Below the pieces are notes generated by a model. It made no database searches, had not been told where the DNA came from, and worked only from the letters and a program-made list of their open reading frames with translations. The position numbers and the translations under genes are program-made. From Neodontobutis hainanensis (taxonomy: Eukaryota; Chordata; Actinopteri; Gobiiformes; Odontobutidae), in contig JALDNG010000020.1 in the NCBI GenBank assembly GCA_024349245.1, forward strand, positions 21,199,501 through 21,263,500: 64,000 bases of DNA. Reading direction: 5' to 3'. How positions within the stretch are numbered: the first letter of the stretch is position 1; every line of letters starts with the position of its first letter. Below are positions 22,559 to 30,735 of the stretch, piece after piece.

Positions 22559-24100
22559 CCGCGGCGGCGGCAGTAAGATTCGAGTTGACAATGGCGCCAG
22601 CGTCACACGAGAAAGAAACCGTGCAATCTCTTCTTCAAACTCCGTTTGAAAGAAGACCACTGGCTGAAAAACAAAAAATAAAAGAAATGGGACCGGACCA
22701 GCCACAAATTAACATCAGACAGCAGGTGAAAGACAAGGAAGCGTCTTACACTAGAGGCTTTTCGCGGACATGGTACACTAGGAAGCCGTGGCTAACCGGC
22801 TGTGGAGTAACTAACTCGCTGTTTTGCTTCCCTTGTTTGCTTTTTAAAACTGCAGCGACCGATCGAGCCTGGTGTGAAAACGATGTTCAGGACATGAAAC
22901 ATTTTTCGGAAAAAATAAAAAAAACAAAGGCACACAAAGACGCATATGGACAACTGCCTGAAATTTGCGTTGCTGGGGAAGGCTAACATTGCTACTCAGT
23001 TGGATGATGGCCATCGACTTTGTATAAGAAGGCACAATGAGGAAGCGGACAAGAATCGATATATTCTTTCTAAACTGATTGACTTTGTTAAATTTTGTGG
23101 TGCCTTTGAATTGGCTTTGCGTGGCCACGACGAGACTGAAGCCTCTGAAAACCCAGGCATTTTTAGGGGCCTTGTTAACTTCGCCTTGTCGTTGGACGCT
23201 GCTCTGAAGGAGCACTTGGAGGGAGCTACTGTGTTCAGAGGTACGTCCAAAATGATTCAGAATGAGCTGCTGGACTGTATGCTGACTGTTGTTAAGGAGT
23301 ACATTCACGAGGAGGTGACTGCGGCGGATTATATTGCCATTCAAGCCGATGAAACATCTGACGTGTCTGTCCAGTGCCAACTTGCCCTTGTACTTCGCTA
23401 CATCGACCGCTACGTCATTCAAGAGCGCTTTTTTGAGTTCATGCCAATTGAAAACGCGAATGCTGAAAACATTGCTCAAGCACTTTTCGAAAGGTTGAGT
23501 GCATTGATCCCACCCAAAGACCAGACAAAATTAATAGCTCAAGTTTATGACGGAGCGAGCGTTATGCGTGGTGCCACTGGAGGAGTTCAGCGTAAAGTGA
23601 TGGATGTGTATGAAAACGCACACTACGTACATTGTTACGCACATCAGCTCAATCTGGTAATGCAGCAAGCCACCTCAAAGATACCCAAAGTATCCACATT
23701 TTTTTTGGAGCTAGGTGGATTTTGTGTATTTTTTTCAAGGTCGCCCAAACGGACCAGCGTGCTTGATGATGTTGTTGGCAGCAGACTTCCGAGAGCGTGT
23801 GCAACAAGATGGAACTTTCACAGTCGCTCAGTGAACACTGTATATGAGCACAGGGATGATCTTCTTAAGTGTTTTAAGACCATTCAGGACTCTGGGAACT
23901 TTGACGCTGTGACTGTGAGAGAAGCAGGAGGGTTTGTGAGGATGCTGGAGGATGGTACATTTTGCTTTTTTCCTCCAACTTTTTCACAACATCATGCCAC
24001 ACGTCAACATGCTCTTTCAGCAGCTTCAGAAACGAAACATTGACCCCATCTTCATCAAAGCTGCCATCTCTAAGTTTGCCGACAGCATTAGAAACATCAG

Positions 24101-24177
24101 GTAAATGTGAAAAATCATAGAAATAACATGAATGCAGAATAATGTAGTATTAATCAATTGTTTTATGTTTAAACAAG
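24101..24177 (+). other. Intron 1 of the hAT transposase
   Basis: A 77-bp GT-AG intron: donor CAG|GTAAATG at 24101, acceptor AAACAAG| ending at 24177. Joining the flanks restores the frame as NIR-SSIFTVQEEIPAVKRQR, which fits the protein family. Confidence 0.75.
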
Positions 24178-24268
24178 GTCTTCCATATTCACTGTGCAAG
24201 AGGAGATTCCAGCTGTCAAGCGACAGAGGACACTGGGGCCCACAGAACAACATCGGATTGCTATTGAG

Positions 24269-25079
24269 GAACAGCTTAGGCTATTTCACTTTCATAGGCC
24301 TCTTGTCCTCTAGTCTACAATAGTGCTTCACAAACTGCTGCATGGTTACTGCTGGTGCCACTCAAAGGTCCTTTGTTGTTATATATAGTTTTTAATTTTG
24401 TGTTATGTTTGGAGCAGTTACTAATGTTTTGCCAAATCAAATTCACTTTATCCGTTAGGGACTTCATTTGCTGAGAAAGTGTGGTCCATGAAATAATTAG
24501 CTATTTTCCGGATTGTAAAGTCACAGGTTTTTTTTTTTTAATCAAGAAGCACGCTGTGATGAATCAAAATGTTGATTTTTAAAAATATATAGGGGCGCCA
24601 AGAAGGCTAACGTTATTGGCTCTAGGCTATTTTGGATAATTTTTGGTGTGCGCCAGAAAGAATAGGCTATCTAATAATAATTTATAATGATAATTATTCT
24701 TGTATAATAATTTCAAAACCATGATATGTTGTAGTCATTTTGAAAGTACACAAATATAAATATGTTACTATTACTGAATGAGAATGTTACTGTTTCGAAT
24801 GAGAGCATTAAACGACTATTGAGCAACACATCCAAGTGATGGCGCTGGCGCATCGCTTGCTCACACAACATATTGCCATATTGCTGGCATATTGCATTTT
24901 ATTTGGGATTTCCTCCTAATCTCAATTCACCAATGATTTAGTTCTATTGAAGGTCCTTGATTAGTTTTGGTTTAGACAACAGTATTTCATACCTGATTTT
25001 TGCATTATTGTGACATAATTAAATAATTTAAGTTCTATGTATAGCAATTAATATGTTATTTATTTTCTATGTTTTACAG
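24269..25079 (+). other. Intron 2 of the hAT transposase, donor mutated
   Basis: The exon 2 frame ends IAIE at 24268 and exon 3 starts VCDTI at 25080, after a good acceptor (TTTTCTATGTTTTACAG). The bases at the expected donor are GA (GAG|GAACAG) rather than GT, so a point change appears to have destroyed the splice site. The intron contains no other recognised element apart from AT-rich sequence. Confidence 0.65.
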
Positions 25080-25640
25080 GTGTGTGATACCATCTGGGCT
25101 TAGACAAAGGAGCGCTTTGCGTTCACTGGGCACCTTGTGAGTTCAACACTGCTGCATGGAGAGCTCTTCTCACAGCATGCTAAAACCTTTCCAAGTGCTG
25201 CATTGAATGCCACCGTGGAGGCCTATCCGATGCTGAACAAGGCTAGACTGAAGACAGAACTATCCTTGGTCTATGAAAACCCGGAGTTTGAAAAGTGTAG
25301 TGGTGCAGTGCCTCTGAATCAGTTTTTTATGGAGAACAACCTTCAGTGCACATTTTCAGAAACTGTTAATCTTCTGAAAATCCTTATCACTACTCCAATG
25401 ACATCAGCAGAATCTGAAAGATGCTTCTCCACTCTAAAAAGAATCAAAACGTTCCTAAGGAGCACGATGTCTCAAGAAAGACTGAATGCCCTTACCATGC
25501 TTTCTATGGAGAAAAAGATTGTGAAAGACATGCCCAACTTCAACAACAAAGTTATTGATAGGTTTGCAACCCAGAAAGAAAGGAGAGCCAAATTTCTTTA
25601 CAAGTGACTGCATAATCATTTCAGCTGCTGCTCTCCATCA

Positions 25641-26116
25641 GGCACTCAGCATCTCCTCTGCTCCTCCAGGCACTCAGCATCTCATCTGCTCCTCCAGGCA
25701 CTCAGCATCTCCTCTGCTCCTCCAGGCACTCAGCATCTCCTCTGCTCCTCCAGGCACTCAGCATCTCATCTGCTCCTCCAGGCACTCAGCATCTCCTCTG
25801 CTCCTCCAGGCACTCAGCATCTCATCTGCTCCTCCAGGCACTCAGCATCTCCTCTGCTCCTCCAGGCACTCAGCATCTCATCTGCTCCTCCAAGCACTCA
25901 GCATCTCATCTGCTCCTCCAGGCACTCAGCATCTCCTCTGCTCCTCCAGGCACTCAGCATCTCATCTGCTCCTCCAAGCACTCAGCATCTCATCTGCTCC
26001 TCCAGGCACTCAGCATCTCCTCTGCTCCTCCAGGCACTCAGCATCTCATCTGCTCCTCCAAGCACTCAGCATCTCATCTGCTCCTCCAGGCACTCAGCAT
26101 CTCCTCTGCTCCTCCA
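25641..26116 (+). repeat. 28-bp minisatellite, 17 units
   Basis: Contiguous copies of a 28-base unit (core GGCACTCAGCATCTC, then CTCTGCTCCTCCA or ATCTGCTCCTCCA) fill exactly 476 bp. Variant units (CTC/CAT and GGC/AAGC types) are arranged in higher-order blocks. It begins 33 bp after the transposase stop. The open frame through it (25555-26349) exists only because the unit lacks stops. Confidence 0.97.
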
Positions 26117-26290
26117 GAGATGCTGTTGTGTCCCTGGAGGAGCAGAGGAGATGCTGTTGTGTCCCTGGAGGAGCAGAGGAGATGCTGTTGTGTCCCTGGA
26201 GGAGCAGAGGAGATGCTGTTGTGTCCCTGGAGGAGCAGAGGAGATGCTGTTGTGTCCCTGGAGGAGCAGAGGAGATGCTGAGTGCTTGGA
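26117..26290 (+). repeat. 31-bp minisatellite, about 5.5 units, inverse to the preceding array
   Basis: The unit starts GAGATGCTGTTGTGTCC and ends TGGAGGAGCAGAG. About 22 bases of each unit are the reverse complement of the 28-bp unit next door (TGGAGGAGCAGAGGAGATGC), so the two arrays face each other and transcripts could fold back over hundreds of bases. Confidence 0.95.
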
Positions 26291-26705
26291 GGATTTTGAT
26301 GTTTTTGTTTTTTGGTCTGTCTAGAGGTGGTTCGCTGTACGATTCATGATGTGAACACTGGAGACAATGTAAATAATTTTTATTGACTTGCTCACCATTA
26401 CAATTGGTAATGCACAGTCTCTGTGTTTATTGAATATTGATGCAAATTACAGCAATTATAAGTTCACCTTGTATGACTTGGTTTCCTTGTATGACTTGGT
26501 TTCCTTGTATGACGTGTATGACTTGGTAAACCCTTGTTTTTGAAAGAACAATATTTGAAATCTACAAGGACATTCTAAATTCATACTTTAATAATTACAT
26601 TAGATGCTATTTGTTTTCAAATCGTTACTTTGGTGTTAATGTAATAAATAAACAGCAGAAATCTCCCTCAGCCCCACATACTTTTTCCATCACAAGCCAC
26701 CACTG

Positions 26706-26713
26706 GCAGAAAG
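26706..26713. repeat. hAT target-site duplication, right copy
   Basis: GCAGAAAG directly follows CCACCACTG, matching 22117-22124 exactly. Confidence 0.95.
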
Positions 26714-27150
26714 ACTCCAGTACATAACCCCAGACACAGGTAAAGGGTTTAACCAAAATTTATTTCATAAGTGACAAAATAAAAACTAGAAAACAGGATA
26801 ACCAAGGTGAAGGACCGAGCACAAAATATCCGGGATAATAAATACAAAGAGAAAACAGACTAGGAAAATTCACAAAGACAAGAACCTTCGAACAGACTCA
26901 CGGAAGATACGACGACGACCTGGCACTGAGCAAAAAGACAAACAGGTATATATAGACAAAGACAACAAGGGACAGGTGAAACATATTAGGGCGGGGCAGG
27001 TAATCACACAGAAGGGAAATATACCAGACAGGAAGCAATTCACAAACACAGACAGGGGCAAAACATCTAAAAATAAAACCCAGAACTCAAATACGAACTT
27101 GAAACCAAAATCAGACACAAAAACCAACCAAAAACACAAAGAACATAACA

Positions 27151-27294
27151 TCAGAAAAATAACCCAAAAAAAAAAAAAAAAAAATCATCCATAAACATCT
27201 CCTGGGTGGGCGGAGGGGGTCAGGACAGAGGGAAACAAATCCACTGGATACTGGCACAGGAACAAACATGGGAAAGGGCTTGGGGAGAAGAATT
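27151..27294 (-). other. Interior end next to the 3' LTR, with A-run
   Basis: This short segment holds a run of about 20 A at 27165-27184 (T on the element's strand) and no reading frame of note. A polypurine tract would be expected here. On the minus strand the bases before the LTR are TTTGGGTTATTTTTCTGA, which is not a convincing one. Confidence 0.5.
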
Positions 27295-27470
27295 GCGTCG
27301 GATCCGGCCCTGGAAACTGGTCGGCCGGACGGAGTGCTTGGATAGTAACAGAGGCGTCGGATCCGGCCCTCGGAAACTGGTCGGCTGGACTGGTCGCTCG
27401 GGGAATAACTGATGCGTCGCGTCCGGCCCTGAAAACTGGTTGGCTGGATGTGGCGCTAGTGGAAGGAGGT
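27295..27470 (-). repeat. Array A: about 60-bp unit, three imperfect copies
   Basis: Copies start at 27295, 27354 and 27414, each with GCGTCGGATCCGGCCCT (third GCGTCGCGTCCGGCCCT) and AAACTGGTCGGC. First of the series of tandem arrays in the LTR element interior. Confidence 0.9.
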
Positions 27471-27559
27471 GGTGCCAGGAAAGGCACTGGGGGAGGGGGG
27501 AAACAGGTGTGCCGGAACGGACATAGTCAGACAAAGGAAAGACAGGATTCTCAGACAGA

Positions 27560-28075
27560 CGGGACAGAAACTCAGGACAAGGCAGGGACAGAAACTCGGA
27601 ACCAGAAGGGGCAGGCACAGAAACTCGGAACCAGAAGGGGCAGGCATAGAAACTCCGTGGCCACGAGTAGCAATGTTAGAAACCAGAAGGGACACAAAAA
27701 ACTCGGAACCAGAAGGGACACAAAAAAACACAAAACCAGAAGGGACACAAAAGACTCGGAACCAGGAGGGACACAAAAGACTCGGAACCAGGAGGGACAC
27801 AAAAGACTCGGAACCAGGAGGGACACAAAAGACTCGGAACCAGAAGGGACACAAAAGACTCGGAACCAGGAGGGACACAAAAGACTCGGAACCAGGAGGG
27901 ACACAAAAGACTCGGAACCAGGAGGGACACAAAAGACTCGGAACCAGGAGGGACACAAAAGACTCGGAACCAGAAGGGACACAAAAGACTCGGAACCAGG
28001 AGGAACACAAAAGACTCGGAACCAGGAGGGACACAAAAGACTCGGAACCAGAAGGGACACAAAAGACTCGGACTA
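27560..28075 (-). repeat. Arrays B and C: about 29-32-bp and 26-bp units
   Basis: Array B (27560-27655) repeats CAGAAACTCGGAACCAGAAG units. Array C (27681-28075) has about 15 contiguous copies of a 26-bp unit GGGACACAAAAGACTCGG plus AACCAGGA. The two units share ACTCGGAACCAG, so one probably grew from the other. Open frames of 130-250 codons on both strands run through because the unit has no stop in any frame. The 26-bp period rules out a conserved reading frame. Confidence 0.95.
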
Positions 28076-28088
28076 GAAACAAACACTA

Positions 28089-28215
28089 CTCAAGACCAGG
28101 CAGGGACACGAAAAAACACAAGACCAGGCAGGGACACGAAAAAACACAAGACCAGGCAGGGACACAAAAAAACACAAGACCAGGCAGGGACATGAAAAAA
28201 AAAATCAAGACCAGG
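28089..28215 (-). repeat. Array D: 28-bp unit, about 4.5 copies
   Basis: The unit is ACCAGGCAGGGACACGAAAA plus AACACAAG. It shares GGGACAC with array C and lies directly after it. Confidence 0.93.
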
Positions 28216-28329
28216 CTAGGGGAAGGACACTAGAATAGGAGACAGGGGGGATGACCAGACAAACAGGACCAAGAGGCGCGAGGAACGGACCGGACTGAGC
28301 GGACCAAGAAGCAAAGGGAAAGGACTGGA

Positions 28330-28840
28330 CGAGCAGACACAGGAGTAAAGGGTAAACGAACGGGGCAGACAGGGGAGTAAAGGGTAACCAGACGGGGCAG
28401 ACAGGGGAGTAAAGGGTAACCGAACGGGGCAGACAGGGGAGTAAAGGGTAACCAGACGGGGCAGGCCACGGGAGTAAAGGGTAACCGGACGGGGCAGACA
28501 GGGGAGTAAAGGGTAACCAGACGGGGCAGGCCACGGGAGTAAAGGGTAACCGGACGGGGCAGACAGGGGAGTAAAGGGTAACCAGACGGGGCAGGCCACG
28601 GGAGTAAAGGGTAACCAGACGGGGCAGACACAGGAGTAAAGGGTAAACGAACGGGGCAGACAGGGGAGTAAAGGGTAACCAGACGGGGCAGACAGGGGAG
28701 TAAAGGGTAACCGAACGGGGCAGACAGGGGAGTAAAGGGTAACCAGACGGGGCAGGCCACGGGAGTAAAGGGTAACCGGACGGGGCAGGGCACGGGAGTA
28801 AAGGGTAACCGAACGGGGCTGACCACGGGAGTAGAGGGGA
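28330..28840 (-). repeat. Array E: 32-bp G-rich unit, about 16 copies
   Basis: Units of the form CGGGGCAGACAGGGGAGT plus AAAGGGTAACCAGA (variants GGCCACGGGAG, ACCGAA) run head to tail. Each unit has GGGG, GGGG and GGG runs on the plus strand. The minus-strand open frames (up to 198 codons) are by-products of a stop-free unit. Confidence 0.95.
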
Positions 28841-28844
28841 ACAG

Positions 28845-29150
28845 GGATGACCAGACGTAGAGACTGTAAGGGGATGACCAGACGTAGAAACCGTAGGGGG
28901 ATGACCTTAGGAAAGACCAGATGAGAAGTGACCGTAGGGAAGACCAGACGTGGGATGACTGTAGGAAAGACCAGACGTGGTAGAGACCGTAGGGGGATGA
29001 CTGAAAGACCAGACGTGGGATGACCGTAGGGAGGACCAGACGAGGAAGGACCAGACGCGGAATGACCGTTGGGAAAACCAGACGAGGGATGGACCAGACG
29101 AGGGAGGGACCAGACGAGGGAGGGACCAGACGAGGAAAGGAAAAAACAGA
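28845..29150 (-). repeat. Array F: irregular GACCAGACG repeats
   Basis: GACCAGACG or close variants recur about a dozen times with irregular spacing (roughly 14-35 bp), with GATGACCGTAGG fillers and a more regular 16-bp end part (AGGGAGGGACCAGACG). It looks like an older, decayed array. Confidence 0.85.
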
Positions 29151-29249
29151 CCTAGGGAAGAAGAGTCCTGAGAGTGTTTAAGTCTCTTGGAGGCCCATGG
29201 GGGTCGCTGAGAAGTCTCCTTGAATGCCCACGTAGGCGCTGGAACAAGG

Positions 29250-29572
29250 ACTCAGGAAACACTCTGGGGCTGAGACCTACTCTCAGGGAAACACTCTGGG
29301 GCTGAGACCTACTCTCAGGGAAACACTCTGGGGCTGAGACCTACTCTCAGGGAAACAGTTCTGGGGCTGAAGCGAAGACTCTGGAAACAGTTCTGGGGCT
29401 GAAGCGAAGACTCTGGAAACAGTTCTGGGGCTGAAGTGAAGACTCAGGTGAAGTTCAGGGGCTGACACGAAGACTCAGGTGAAGTTCAGGGGCTGACACG
29501 AAGACTCAGGTGAAGTTCAGGGGCTGACACGAAGACTCAGGTGAAGTTCAGGGACTGAGACGAAGACTCAGG
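29250..29572 (-). repeat. Arrays G, H and I: 32-, 32- and 31-bp units sharing a core
   Basis: G starts at 29256, 29288 and 29320 (ACTCTGGGGCTGAGACCTAC). H starts at 29353, 29385 and 29417 (AGTTCTGGGGCTGAAGCGAA). I starts at 29448, 29479, 29510 and 29541 (GTGAAGTTCAGGGGCTGACA). All three share a GGGGCTGA core and a GACTC word, so they are serial descendants of one unit. Confidence 0.95.
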
Positions 29573-29657
29573 CAGGGAAAACGGCAGGAGCTCGGAAAAA
29601 AAAAAAAAAACTCCGGAGCTCTGGGGTTGCAGAGTCTCAATCGAGGCCAGGTCGTAC
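29573..29657 (-). other. Segment just inside the 5' LTR of the second element
   Basis: Minus-strand sequence after the LTR end reads GTACGACCTGGCCTCGATTG, resembling the start of the internal region in teleost gypsy elements. It then holds a 16-base T run. No start codon with a gag-like frame follows. Confidence 0.5.
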
Positions 29658-29763
29658 TGTCATGGGCCAGGTGCAGAAAGACTCCAGTACATAACCCCAG
29701 ACACATGTAAAGGGTTTAACCAAAATTTATTTCTTAAGTGACAAAATAAAAACTAGAAAACAG
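29658..29763 (-). repeat. 5' LTR of the second element, truncated to 106 bp
   Basis: It matches 22102-22124 joined to 26714-26803 with only a few differences (ACAGG/ACATG, TTCATAAG/TTCTTAAG) and carries the uninterrupted GCAGAAAG target site. It stops at AAAACTAGAAAACAG, where Gmr1-type leader begins. The U3 side is missing. Confidence 0.8.
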
Positions 29764-29977
29764 AAAGCACTAACAAAACAAACAGACTATAAGAACCCTG
29801 ACAGTTACAGAGAAAAACTACCAAAAAATCTTCAAAGCGGCTATAAACTGCTACGTTGAAAGTTTTGACGAGCCCTCATTAATATGTTACAACCCAAGGG
29901 TGAAACTCATTTATGAAGGACACAGGAGTCACAGGGTTATAGTTAAACTTTGTTTTATTTGTTTTTTAGTTTAACTT
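29764..29977 (-). other. Gmr1-type 5' leader, LTR-proximal part
   Basis: This lies between the 5' LTR of the Gmr1-type element and the inserted second LTR element. Minus-strand ATTAATGAGGGCTCGTC could be the primer-binding vicinity. No coding frame. Confidence 0.5.
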
Positions 29978-30430
29978 TGTGAGAATCCAACCCTGCCGTG
30001 CCCAAAGTAGCAAATCAAATAAACCATGTTGAGGCGGCCAAATATAAAATAAGAAACAGGGAGTCAGACAGGCGAAGCCTATACAGGGCCGTAGAAGCTG
30101 TCTGACAGCCCGCTACCCCTAACACAACCCCAGGTCAAAGCCCTAACGAAAGAAAAAGGCGAAAACAGGACAGCCGGTCCCCCCAGGTTAAACAAAAAGA
30201 ACTAAAGGCTAAAAGGCTAAAACGTGCTCTGGCACACACACCCGACATCGGCCACAGCTGGCATAATCTGGCAGGCGGAGCCAGAGGGAGGGAGCCGGCA
30301 ACATTACCAATAGGCCTATTTATATGCTACAGAAAGTCTCCAAGTCTATTTATCTCCTCTAATAGAATAAAGAGGTAAAAAAGTGAAAAGGGGACAAAAA
30401 CACGCCTAAGTGCAGTGCCAGCACCTAACA
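29978..30430 (-). repeat. 5' LTR of the Gmr1-type element
   Basis: Starts TGTTAGGTGCTGG (minus, at 30430) and ends GGATTCTCACA. It is longer than the 3' copy because it keeps an internal block (about 30005-30065) absent there. Outside the block the two copies differ by scattered substitutions, so the element is not a recent arrival. Confidence 0.85.
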
Positions 30431-30439
30431 GTATGTGTT

Positions 30440-30735
30440 TAGGTAAAATATTAACTTTTTTTTTTATTCTATAAATTCCAAATAAAAATATTGTAATTTA
30501 GAGCATTTATTTGGCGAAAGCAAAAACTGGTCAAAATAACAAAGAAAATGCACTGTTTTCAAACTTGGAAAGAAAATAAGTTTATATTCATTTTAAAACA
30601 ACACAATACTAATGTTTTAACTTAGGAAGAGTTCAGAAATCAATATTTGGTGGAACAACCCTGATTATTGAACCACAGCTTTCATGCATCTTGGCATGCT
30701 CTACAGGTTGTTGCTGATTTGGGGCTACATAGTAC
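30440..30735 (-). mobile_element. Tc1-like transposon 3' fragment
   Basis: The sequence ACTAATGTTTTAACTTAGGA followed by CAGAAATCAATATTTGGTGG is the 3' end of a common teleost Tc1-like family. On the minus strand the transposase C-terminus reads EHAKMHESCGSIIRVVPPN and stops. The rest of the element is absent. Confidence 0.6.

Larger units (their letters stand above)
22591..25607 (+). pseudogene. hAT transposase (TTF-type zinc finger, DUF4371, hAT dimerisation), three exons
   Basis: ATG at 22591 starts MAPASHEKETVQSLLQ. Exon 1 (22591-24100) has the TTF-type zinc finger region (GCGVTNSLFCFPCLLF), then after a frameshift near 22945 the catalytic body: CGAFELALRGHDE, NELLDCML, IAIQADETSDVS, YVHCYAHQLNLVMQ and RACATRWNFHSRSV. 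A second frameshift lies in a T-run near 23973. Exon 2 is 24178-24268. Exon 3 (25080-25607) carries a stop at 25101-25103, then NLLKILITTPMTSAESERCF and STLKRIKTFLRSTM, the hAT dimerisation domain. The protein would move the element in the nucleus. Four lesions make this copy inactive. Domestic relatives of this family include ZMYM1-like proteins. Confidence 0.88.
22125..26705 (+). mobile_element. hAT DNA transposon, nearly complete, with intron-containing transposase
   Basis: The borders are fixed by an 8-bp target duplication (GCAGAAAG) and by imperfect terminal inverted repeats: left CAGGCGCGGTTGATCTATTA, right (reverse complement) CAGTGGTGGCTTGTGATGG. The interior holds a transposase gene in three exons (22591-25607), two hairpins before the start codon, and two converging minisatellite arrays after the stop. 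Eight-bp duplications and CAG...CTG ends are hallmarks of hAT elements. Its insertion post-dates the LTR element it splits. Confidence 0.92.
22102..27150 (-). repeat. 3' LTR of the second element, split by a hAT transposon
   Basis: Removing the hAT element and one copy of its 8-bp duplication leaves 461 bp that begins TGTTATGTTCTTTGTG (minus, from 27150) and ends CATGACA (22102). A TATA-like CTATATATACC (near 26950) and an AATAAA signal are visible on the minus strand. The part 26714-26803 matches 29674-29763 almost base for base. Confidence 0.75.
22102..29763 (-). mobile_element. Second LTR element with minisatellite-filled interior, non-autonomous
   Basis: An LTR (22102-27150, split by a hAT transposon) and a partial LTR (29658-29763) in the same orientation enclose 2.5 kb with no gag or pol, only successive minisatellite arrays (27295-29572). 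The LTR ends are TGTTATG and CATGACA. The sequence after the 5' copy (minus: GTACGACCTGGCC) resembles the post-LTR region of teleost gypsy elements. The 5' LTR has lost all but about 106 bp. It sits in the leader of the Gmr1-type element. Confidence 0.7.

Noticed and set aside
22591..25607. A domesticated host ZMYM1-like gene
   Set aside because: It lies inside an element with terminal repeats and a perfect target duplication and carries two frameshifts, a stop and a damaged splice donor. It is a transposon pseudogene.
25555..26349. A 264-codon serine-rich repetitive open frame after the hAT transposase
   Set aside because: It is in a minisatellite, overlaps the transposase end in another frame, and changes character completely where the array inverts.
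27450..28240. Long open frames on both strands (130-254 codons) across the tandem arrays
   Set aside because: They exist in several frames at once because the repeat units contain no stop codons. Unit lengths of 26-32 bp rotate the frame, so no protein repeat is maintained.
28205..28830. Three overlapping minus-strand open frames with proline-rich repeats
   Set aside because: Same cause: a stop-free 32-bp unit. No start context, domain or codon-level conservation.
29672..29763. A tandem copy of Gmr1-type leader
   Set aside because: It matches the LTR of the second element around 22102 and 26714, including the hAT target octamer.
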